A DNA stretch of 64,000 nt. Source: Myxococcales bacterium. GTDB taxonomy: Bacteria; Myxococcota_A; Polyangia; Haliangiales; Haliangiaceae. The first letter of the stretch is position 1. Each line of letters begins with the position of its first letter. This document shows, piece after piece, positions 57,981 to 64,000 of the stretch. The position numbers and the translations under genes are program-made. The notes beneath the pieces were generated by a model that was not told the origin of the DNA, ran no database searches, and was given only the letters and a program-made list of their open reading frames with translations. The stretch spans positions 62,001-126,000 of the forward strand of contig JAEUJY010000155.1 of NCBI GenBank assembly GCA_016794525.1. Direction: 5' to 3'.

Positions 57981-59045
57981 TCAGTCGATGACGGGGCCGG
58001 GGCAGCCGTAGGCGAACGAGACCTGGCCGGTGGCGCCGGTCATGATCTGCTGGCAGTAGCTGCCGAAGAACGTGATGGTCATGGCGTCGGGGTGGTAGTC
58101 CCAGCCGTTGGTGTGCATCGTCGAGCGCGGGACGATCATGCCGTTGAGCGTGACGGTGACATCGTCGGGCACCGGCGGCGCGGTGGCCAGCGCGTAGCTG
58201 CACGACGGCACGATGATGCCGCCCGAGATCGCCTGGAGCGCGGCGTTGAGCTCGTTGGCGCTGTTGGCCGCGTAGTAGTGCGGCGGACCGCCGGCGCGCG
58301 GCACGCCGCCAGCGAGCGCGGCGTCGTTGAGCACGGTGCCGGTGGTGAACGCGCCGCCGAAGCCGAGCACGTACGTCTTGATGCCGGCGGCGGCGAGCGC
58401 CTGGACCGCCTGCACGGTGTGGGTCGCGGCGGCGGCGTCGTCGACGTCGCAGTTGGGCTCGCCGTCGGTGGCGAACAGCACGTAGCGACCCGCGGGGTTG
58501 GCGGGGATCGCGTTGTAGTGCGCGAGCGCGGCCGCGAGGCCGGCGGCCGCGGGGGTGTTGCCGTTGGGCGAGCGGGTCATGAAGTACTGCGCGACCTCGG
58601 GCGCCTGGCCGAGATCGATCGGCACCCGCACCGCCGTCGCCGGATCGGCGGCGCAGTCGTCGTTGGTCGGGAACTCCGAGAGCCCGAAGCGGATGTTGTT
58701 CTGCCGCTGCATCACGACGCTGTTGAGCGCGTCGCGCATGATCGTCCACTTCGGCGTGAAGTTCGGCGGGAACGACGGGATCGGGCCGGTCATCGAGCCC
58801 GAGCGATCGAGCACGATCAGCAGGTCGGGCGGATCGCCGAGGTTCTCGACGGCGATGTTCTCGGTCTGCGCGCCGCACGACGCGTCGGTGTCGTCGAACG
58901 GCGCGTCGGGCAGGCCGCTCGCGGCGTCGGGATCGCCGGCGGCCGCGTCGGTGTCGACGACGTCGTCGCCGGTGGTGCCCGGCGAGGTCGGCCCGCACGC
59001 GGCGAGGGCCATCGGGACGAGCGCGAGCCACGGCGAGGTACGCAT
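57981..59045 (-). CDS. VWA-domain lipoprotein
   Basis: 354 residues with a lipobox (PMALAAC, Cys17) and an Asp/Ala-rich linker ([17 protein letters not shown]). A von Willebrand A domain begins at [12 protein letters not shown] with the MIDAS motif DxSxS (D80). It continues through [35 protein letters not shown] with the second metal Asp, and [11 protein letters not shown]. Typical myxobacterial surface VWA lipoproteins bind metal-dependent ligands. The C-terminal part ([19 protein letters not shown]) forms an extra beta domain. Its upstream region is occupied by the hexanucleotide arrays, so its promoter must lie in or near them. Confidence 0.85.
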   Translation of the reverse strand: MRTSPWLALVPMALAACGPTSPGTTGDDVVDTDAAAGDPDAASGLPDAPFDDTDASCGAQTENIAVENLGDPPDLLIVLDRSGSMTGPIPSFPPNFTPKWTIMRDALNSVVMQRQNNIRFGLSEFPTNDDCAADPATAVRVPIDLGQAPEVAQYFMTRSPNGNTPAAAGLAAALAHYNAIPANPAGRYVLFATDGEPNCDVDDAAAATHTVQAVQALAAAGIKTYVLGFGGAFTTGTVLNDAALAGGVPRAGGPPHYYAANSANELNAALQAISGGIIVPSCSYALATAPPVPDDVTVTLNGMIVPRSTMHTNGWDYHPDAMTITFFGSYCQQIMTGATGQVSFAYGCPGPVID

Positions 59046-59100
59046 GGCGACAGTGTCGCCCGTCGCCGTGGCCCGTGGGAGGACATGATCTGTCGCGTCG

Positions 59101-59192
59101 CCCGTGCCCGTGCCGCTAACCCCGTGCCCGTGCCGCTTACCCGTGCCCGTGCCGCTAACCCCGTGCCCGTGCCCGTGCCCGTGCCCGTGCCC
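59101..59192. repeat. GTGCCC-based hexanucleotide array with 19-20-bp higher-order units
   Basis: Three copies of a 19-20-bp unit (GTGCCCGTGCCGCTAACCCC and close variants) run into about five uninterrupted GTGCCC hexamers. It starts ~56 bp upstream of the VWA gene start. The stretch 59046-59356 (311 bp) holds no gene, only this and the adjoining array. Confidence 0.9.
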
Positions 59193-59354
<162 letters not shown>

Positions 59355-59356
59355 GG

Positions 59357-60136
59357 TCAGATCGTGCGGGCGAGCAGCACCGCGCCGGTGACCAGCAGGA
59401 GCCCGGCCACCAGCCAGCGGAACCCTCGTTCGCTGACCCGGTGGTGGACCCACTCGCCGGCTGCCAGCGCCGCGGCCAGCGCGGGCAGGATCGCAGCCGA
59501 GTAGGCGAGCGTGGTCGCGGTCAGATCGCCGTGGGCGATGAGCCGGCCGAGCACGACGAGGTTGAGCGTGAACCACAGCACCGCCAGGGTGGCCCGCAGC
59601 GTGGCCTTCGCCGGGAACATGCGGGCCGCGACCGCGACCACGAGCGGCCCGCCGGTGGCGAACCAGCCGTGGATCACGCCGGCGGCGAGCAGCACCGCGG
59701 TGGCGATCGGCGGCCGCAGCGGCGTCACGGCGGCGGGGGCCGCGTCGTCGGGGCCGCGCCCGGCGGTCGGTCGCGCCAGCCGGGCCAGCTCGCGCAGCGC
59801 CACCGCGATCACCAGGATCGCGAAGCCGAGCTTGGCGCGATCGGCGGCGACCGCCAGCGCCAGCGCGGTGCCGCCGGCCATGCCGACCGCCATCGCCGGG
59901 ACGATCCGGCGCGCCAGCTCGCCGCCGGCCACCGCGCGCCGGTGGCGCACCGCGAGGTACGACGACAAGAGCAGGTTGAGCGGCAGGAACACCGCGAGCA
60001 CCAGCGCGATCGGCCAGCGGGTGGCGCCCAGCGACACCGCCAGCACGGTGCCGCCGAAGCCGGCGACCGCCTCGACGAAGAAGCCGGCGGCCAGCATCGC
60101 CGCGAGGAGCGCGAGATCGGGGTGCGTCAGCGACAA
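59357..60136 (-). CDS. TauE/SafE-family sulfite/anion exporter-like membrane protein
   Basis: About 259 residues with roughly eight membrane helices, the normal size for the family. The first helix carries the family signature LLAAMLAAGFFVEAVAGFGG, and the second half repeats it as ATAVLLAAGVIHGWFATGGP. A TTG at 60136 is the most likely start since no ATG or GTG precedes the first helix in frame; the exact start is uncertain. Substrate is possibly sulfite, sulfonate or another organic anion. It is divergent from argC with only 63 bp between starts. Confidence 0.85.
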   Translation of the reverse strand: MSLTHPDLALLAAMLAAGFFVEAVAGFGGTVLAVSLGATRWPIALVLAVFLPLNLLLSSYLAVRHRRAVAGGELARRIVPAMAVGMAGGTALALAVAADRAKLGFAILVIAVALRELARLARPTAGRGPDDAAPAAVTPLRPPIATAVLLAAGVIHGWFATGGPLVVAVAARMFPAKATLRATLAVLWFTLNLVVLGRLIAHGDLTATTLAYSAAILPALAAALAAGEWVHHRVSERGFRWLVAGLLLVTGAVLLARTI

Positions 60137-60199
60137 CGCGACTTCATCGCATCGCCGCGCGCCGCGCGCAATCGCGGCGAGCGGGTACACTGCGCGCCG

Positions 60200-61276
60200 A
60201 TGTCGACCGATGTCCCGCGCCTCCGCGTCGCCGTGATCGGCGCCTCCGGCTACACCGGCGGCGAGCTCTTGCGCCTGCTGCTCGCGCACCCCCGGGCCGA
60301 GGTGACGATGGTCGCGGCGCGGCGCGCCGCCGGCCAGACCGTGGCGCAGGTGTTCCCGCACCTGACCGGGCTGTGCGCGCTGCCGATCACCGCGTTCGAC
60401 GCCGACGCGATCGCCGCCGGCGCCGACGTCGCCTTCGCGGCGCTGCCTCACGGCGAGTCGGCGCTGGTGGTCGCGGCGCTGCACGCCCGCGGCGTGACGA
60501 CGCTCGACCTGTCGGCCGACTTCCGGCTGCACGACGCCGCCACCTGGGCCGCGTGGTACGGCGGCGGCGATCACCCGCACCACCCGGCGGCGGCGCTGCT
60601 GGCCGACGCGGTCTACGGCCTCCCCGAGCGCCACCGCGCGCGGCTGCGCGGCGCGACCCTGGTCGCGGTGCCGGGCTGCTACCCGACGGCGACGACGCTG
60701 GCGATCGCGCCGCTGCTCGCCGCCGGCCTGGTCGCGCCGCGCGGCCTCGTCGTCGACGCCAAGAGCGGCGCGTCGGGCGCCGGCCGCACGCCCGGGCTGG
60801 GCACCCACCTGCCCGAGGTCGGCGAGGGGCTGCGGCCGTACAAGGTCGGCGGCTCCCACCGCCACACCCCCGAGATGGAGCAGGAGCTGGCGCTGGCCGC
60901 CGGCGCGCCGGTGTCGCTCCTGTTCACGCCGCACCTGGTGCCGATGACGCGCGGCATCCTGGCCTGCGTCTACGCCGATCCGACCGACCCCGCGCGCGCC
61001 GAGGCCGACTACCGCGCGGCGCTGATCGCCGCCTACGCCGACGAGCCGTTCGTCGACGTGTTGCCGGCGGGCCAGCTGCCGGACACCGCCCACGTGCGCG
61101 GCTCGAACCGCTGCCACGTGCAGGTCGTCCACGATCGCCGGAGCGGCAAGGTGCTGGCGATGAGCGCGATCGACAACCTCGTCAAGGGCGCCGCCGGCCA
61201 GGCGGTGCAGTGCCTGAACCTCGCGCGCGGCTGGCCCGAGACGCTGGGCCTCGGGCACGCGCCGCTGTTCCCGTGA
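60200..61276 (+). CDS. argC: N-acetyl-gamma-glutamyl-phosphate reductase (ArgC)
   Basis: 358 residues. RVAVIGASGYTGGELLRLLLAHP is the NADP-binding signature. ALPHGES follows, then the active-site Cys160 in VAVPGCYPTATTLAIAPLL, and DAKSGASGAGR with the downstream GGSHRHTPEMEQEL His. The enzyme makes N-acetylglutamate-5-semialdehyde in arginine biosynthesis. No other arg gene lies in the window, so argC stands alone here. ATG at 60200. Confidence 0.96.
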   Translation: MSTDVPRLRVAVIGASGYTGGELLRLLLAHPRAEVTMVAARRAAGQTVAQVFPHLTGLCALPITAFDADAIAAGADVAFAALPHGESALVVAALHARGVTTLDLSADFRLHDAATWAAWYGGGDHPHHPAAALLADAVYGLPERHRARLRGATLVAVPGCYPTATTLAIAPLLAAGLVAPRGLVVDAKSGASGAGRTPGLGTHLPEVGEGLRPYKVGGSHRHTPEMEQELALAAGAPVSLLFTPHLVPMTRGILACVYADPTDPARAEADYRAALIAAYADEPFVDVLPAGQLPDTAHVRGSNRCHVQVVHDRRSGKVLAMSAIDNLVKGAAGQAVQCLNLARGWPETLGLGHAPLFP

Positions 61277-61291
61277 TCGGCGCGGCGCCGG

Positions 61292-61630
61292 CTAGATGCA
61301 GATCGCTCCGCCGCCGCCGCTGGACCAGAAGCAGCAGTAGTTGCCGACGCAGCACCGCTCGGTGCCATTGTCCATGATCCCGCACTCGACCTGGCGCGCG
61401 GTCGCGTTCGCCGGCGGCGGGGCGTCGCCGACCGTGTCGTCGTCGGCGAGCGACGCGCGCTGCTCCCACGCGTCGAGCGTGTAGGCCATCCGCGACGAGA
61501 GGTCGTCGACCGCGGTGATCGACGGATCGGCGAGCGCCGCGCGATCGACGGTGTCGTCGGGCGGCGCCTCGACGCAGGCGGCGGTGGCGGCGAGCAGGGA
61601 CAGGGCGAGCAAGGTCGAGCACGTGCGCAT
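61292..61630 (-). CDS. Small lipoprotein with Cys-rich C-terminus (112 aa)
   Basis: The signal LLALSLLAATAAC gives a lipobox at residue 19. The mature protein is acidic (DDTVDRAALADPS). It ends in a compact Cys-rich tail, VECGIMDNGTERCCVGNYCC followed by FWSSGGGGAICI, with six Cys in about thirty residues. This suggests a disulfide-knotted or metal-binding end. No family is recognised. It converges on argC with a 15-bp gap. Confidence 0.6.
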   Translation of the reverse strand: MRTCSTLLALSLLAATAACVEAPPDDTVDRAALADPSITAVDDLSSRMAYTLDAWEQRASLADDDTVGDAPPPANATARQVECGIMDNGTERCCVGNYCCFWSSGGGGAICI

Positions 61631-61791
61631 CGGTGGTTCCTCCGTGAGTGGTTCGGGTCTGCACACCCCCACTTCAGGAACCGTGCCGCCGCGCGACCGC
61701 GAAAGCGCCGCGGTTCGCGGCCTCGCCGCCGTCACGCCGTAACCATCGGCGTAACCGGTGACGCTCGTCGACGCGGTGTACGTTCGGGCTC

Positions 61792-62943
61792 ATGGCCGAC
61801 CCAGCGTGGAAGCGTGAGTGGCCGTCGTGGGTGCGCGGCAGCAGCGACCCCGCGGCGATCGTGCTCGGACCGGCGACCGTGACCGCGACGCTCAAGGCCG
61901 CGGCGGCGCGCCCGGCGCTGACCGCGACCGCCGCGCCACGGGTGATCACCGTCGACGGCTCGCCGCTCCTGTGTCTGCCGGGCGGAGCCACCGGCAAGTG
62001 GTTGCCGCACCCGGTGGGCGGCGTGCTGGTGCGCGCGCCGACCAGCGCGACGCTGCCGGCGACCCACAAGGCGCTGCTCGCGGCCGAGCAGGCGCTGCGC
62101 ACGATCGCCGCCTGGACCCCGGTCGTCGACGCGTGGCCGGTCGCCGGCGCGGGCTACGCGATGTGCGCGGCGCGGATCGATGGCGAGTTCTGGAGCATGC
62201 CGGCGCCCATCCCCGACGGCACGTACGCGGTCGCGTACGCCGACGCCAAGGCCGGGCGCTACCCGGTGCAGTGCTGCGTGTTCGCGCAGGCGGGGGCCAC
62301 GGTGGCCGAGGTGGTGGCCGGCGTGCGCGCCGGGCTCGGCGGCGCGACCGCGCCCGAGGCGGCGCTGCCCCAGGCGTCGCGGGCCGAGCTCGCGGCGGCC
62401 AAGCGGCACCCGTGGCTGGCGCCGGCCGAGACCTCGATCTTGCTCATCGATCGCGCCGCGTCGGCGGGGTGGCACGGCGTGTTCGACGCTCGCGGCCGAT
62501 CGGCGATCACGCGCGGCGCGCCGTGCGACTACGATCGGATCGTCGGGCAGGCCTGGGTCGACGTCGGCGCGGCGCCGGCCCACCGGGCGCTGGTGCTCGA
62601 CGGGCCAGCGCCCACCACCTGGTTCGAGCAGGCCGCGGGCGGCGCGGTGGTGCGCCACCTGAGCGGCGAGCCGTTCGCGTCGGCGCTCGGCGCCGCCGCG
62701 CACCTGGCCGACCCGCGCGCCCCGTGGACGCCGGTCGACGGTGCGCTCGAGATCGGCGCCGACGGCGCGCGGCTGCTCGACGCCGCGGCCCGTGGCAGCA
62801 AGCCGCGCAAGCGCGACGTCTTCGAGATCGCGCTGGCGCCGGGGCGCTACCGGCTGGCGCGGCGCGAGGCCGACGGCGCGGTCGGCGTCGGCGGCGAGGC
62901 GCACGAGTACCGCGTCGAGCTGTGGCGCCTGACGCGGTCGTGA
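61792..62943 (+). CDS. Uncharacterised protein with faint Imm21-like pattern (383 aa)
   Basis: No signal peptide or membrane helix, so probably cytoplasmic. The segment PRVITVDGSPLLCLPGGATGKW and the later CDYDRIVGQAWVDVG...ALVLDGPAPTTWFEQAAGG with VVRHL recall the order seen in Imm21-type immunity proteins ('sggPLlvlp', 'DYdra', 'aLVLgdeP.pTtW', 'vRw'), but the resemblance is by eye and weak. The C-terminus is strand-rich (VFEIALAPGRYRLARREADG, HEYRVELWRL). No toxin gene is next to it. An immunity role remains a guess. Confidence 0.5.
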   Translation: MADPAWKREWPSWVRGSSDPAAIVLGPATVTATLKAAAARPALTATAAPRVITVDGSPLLCLPGGATGKWLPHPVGGVLVRAPTSATLPATHKALLAAEQALRTIAAWTPVVDAWPVAGAGYAMCAARIDGEFWSMPAPIPDGTYAVAYADAKAGRYPVQCCVFAQAGATVAEVVAGVRAGLGGATAPEAALPQASRAELAAAKRHPWLAPAETSILLIDRAASAGWHGVFDARGRSAITRGAPCDYDRIVGQAWVDVGAAPAHRALVLDGPAPTTWFEQAAGGAVVRHLSGEPFASALGAAAHLADPRAPWTPVDGALEIGADGARLLDAAARGSKPRKRDVFEIALAPGRYRLARREADGAVGVGGEAHEYRVELWRLTRS

Positions 62944-62952
62944 CGGTCGGGC

Positions 62953-63519
62953 TCAGCTGGCCTTGCGCACCGACTTGCAGATCTTGATCGCGGTCTCGCG
63001 CTCGGCGGGGCTGCCGGCGTTGGTGCCGCAGTCCCAGGCCTTGCCGTCGATGTTGAGGCGGATCTGGATGCCGTAGACCGGGCTGTCGGTCATCGACGTC
63101 GCCTCCCACTCGAACTGCCAGCCGTCGGCGGTCTTCTCCTCCTTGGTGAAGCCCTTCATCTTGCCGACCATCGCGGCGTCCTTCTCGATGCCGGCCTTCG
63201 ACTCCTCGAAGGTGGCCTTGATCATGCCCCAGTCGTCCTTCGAGAACGCGCCGGTGAGGAACGTCGTCGGCGTGGCCCAGATGGTCGCCGACGGGAAGCC
63301 GGCCGACGCGCTGTTGTCGTCGACGTTGGCGTCGGCCGGGGCCTCGACCTCGAGGCCGGTGGTGCCGACCTTCTTGTACTCGAGCTTGGCCGCGGGGGCG
63401 GCGGCCTTGGCGGCCTCGGCGGGCTTGCCCGACGAGGTGGCGTCGGCGTCCTTCTTCTTGCCGCAGGCGGTGGTGAGGGTGAGGGCGGCGAGGGTGAACG
63501 CGATGGCGGTGGTCTTCAT
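62953..63519 (-). CDS. Lipoprotein of unknown function (188 aa)
   Basis: The signal TLAALTLTTAC gives a lipobox, followed by a Lys/Ala-rich linker (GKKKDADATSSGKPAEAAKA). The folded part reads LEYKKVGTTGLEVEAPADANV, ATIWATPTTFLTGAFSKDDW, DGWQFEWEATSMTDSPVYGI and ends in ETAIKICKSVRKA. The strand-rich layout with a C-terminal helix occurs in several small myxobacterial lipoproteins with no assigned role. A Cys pair (WDCGTN, KICKS) could form a disulfide. It converges on the unknown protein ending at 62943 with a 9-bp gap. Confidence 0.62.
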   Translation of the reverse strand: MKTTAIAFTLAALTLTTACGKKKDADATSSGKPAEAAKAAAPAAKLEYKKVGTTGLEVEAPADANVDDNSASAGFPSATIWATPTTFLTGAFSKDDWGMIKATFEESKAGIEKDAAMVGKMKGFTKEEKTADGWQFEWEATSMTDSPVYGIQIRLNIDGKAWDCGTNAGSPAERETAIKICKSVRKAS

Positions 63520-63683
63520 GGTGGTGACTCCTTGGCCGCGCCCTAGTTCACGCCCCGTGCCACCCACAAGTGCCGAGGATGTGGTGCCGGCGGCGACCCG
63601 ATCGGGTGCGCCCCGACCCAGCCCCGCCGCGGCCCGGGTCCGGGCCGACCCAACCCGGCCGACCCAACCCACGCGAGCGCGCG

Positions 63684-64000
63684 TCACTCCATGCGGCCGC
63701 TGGTCGCCAGCTTGCCCATCTCGCGGTACTCGAGCGCGATCGCGCGCAGCAGGTGCTCCTGCCCCAGCGGCCGGTTCTCCTGGGCCGCGAGGAACGCGCC
63801 GCGCAACGTCGAGTTGCGGATGTAGCCGCCCGACAGCGGGAACCGCCGCGCCAGATCCTTGAAGTCGAAGTCGCCGGCGATCGGCGTCGCGGTCGGGATG
63901 TGCGCGGCCCACAGCCGCACCCGCATGTCTTCGTCGGGGAACGGGAAGTGCAGCCGCAGCGACATGCGGCGCTTGAACGCCTGATCGATCGAGCCCTCGA
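63684..64000 (-). CDS. AAA+ ATPase, C-terminal part only (cut by window end)
   Basis: The frame is open from the window edge to a stop at 63684 (about 105 residues). The visible start [21 protein letters not shown] matches the AAA+ arginine-finger region ('iD.AF.RR....i.f..P'). It is followed by a lid subdomain ([32 protein letters not shown]) with the sensor-2 area. The Walker motifs would lie outside the window. The type of AAA protein cannot be fixed from this piece. The 164-bp gap to the lipoprotein gene on the left shows nothing clear. Confidence 0.78.
   Translation of the reverse strand, partial: EGSIDQAFKRRMSLRLHFPFPDEDMRVRLWAAHIPTATPIAGDFDFKDLARRFPLSGGYIRNSTLRGAFLAAQENRPLGQEHLLRAIALEYREMGKLATSGRME

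Overview
The window is very GC-rich chromosomal DNA with strong G/C third-position codon bias. The gene content points to a Myxococcota-type bacterium, plausibly a Kofleriaceae/Haliangium-like lineage. Supporting signs are about nineteen lipobox lipoproteins, Asp/Ala-rich 'DAA' linkers behind the lipidated Cys, Cys-rich 'CDDGN..GDGC' repeats, a MYXO-CTERM-like tail on an M36 protease, a MopE-like lipoprotein, short HTH-only LuxR proteins and CheA-like kinases. The lineage is an inference from content; there is no rRNA in the window. I see no insertion sequence, prophage or CRISPR array, and the one RNA gene is tRNA-Ala(GGC).

Layout. 1-8.5 kb: two overlapping LuxR-type genes, an anchored beta-propeller, a metzincin-like lipoprotein, a CheA-like membrane histidine kinase, a GAF-GAF-GGDEF diguanylate cyclase and an FtsB/DivIC-like protein. 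8.6-15 kb: a lipoprotein whose esterase motifs are in circularly permuted order, then two propeller lipoproteins. 15-24 kb: tRNA-Ala, an MshEN (c-di-GMP-binding type) protein, an OPA-family transporter, a Cys-rich lipase-like lipoprotein, DedA, a DUF6918-like protein and an FKBP isomerase. 24-31 kb: MopE-like lipoprotein, TonB-like protein, M16 protease, amine oxidase. 31-34 kb: MsrP with an MsrQ fused to a flavin/2Fe-2S reductase. 34-42 kb: an FAD oxidoreductase, a coupled pair of RlaP-like nucleotidyltransferases, lipoproteins, a VTT protein and a saccharopine-dehydrogenase-like enzyme. 42-51 kb: the M36 protease; a tightly packed operon of an Asn-ladder coiled coil, a degenerate cNMP-binding protein and a transporter-HEAT-cNMP protein; and a copper type II monooxygenase-like lipoprotein. 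51-64 kb: isocitrate dehydrogenase, ArsR regulator plus MDR oxidoreductase, a second MshEN-like protein, a PQQ-type sugar dehydrogenase, a VWA lipoprotein, a hexanucleotide repeat array, TauE/SafE, ArgC and an AAA+ ATPase cut by the window end.

Themes. Much of the coding capacity goes to envelope proteins. c-di-GMP recurs: one intact cyclase and two stand-alone MshEN-type proteins. MsrP/MsrQ looks like a self-contained periplasmic methionine-sulfoxide repair chain. Convergent gene ends often carry a recurring GC-rich hairpin with a short GCG-type loop.

The best candidates for something undescribed are the Asn-ladder coiled-coil/cNMP/transporter operon (45918-49561), the permuted esterase (8613-10982), the six-ligand copper monooxygenase lipoprotein (49685-50728) and the hexanucleotide array next to the VWA gene (59101-59354).
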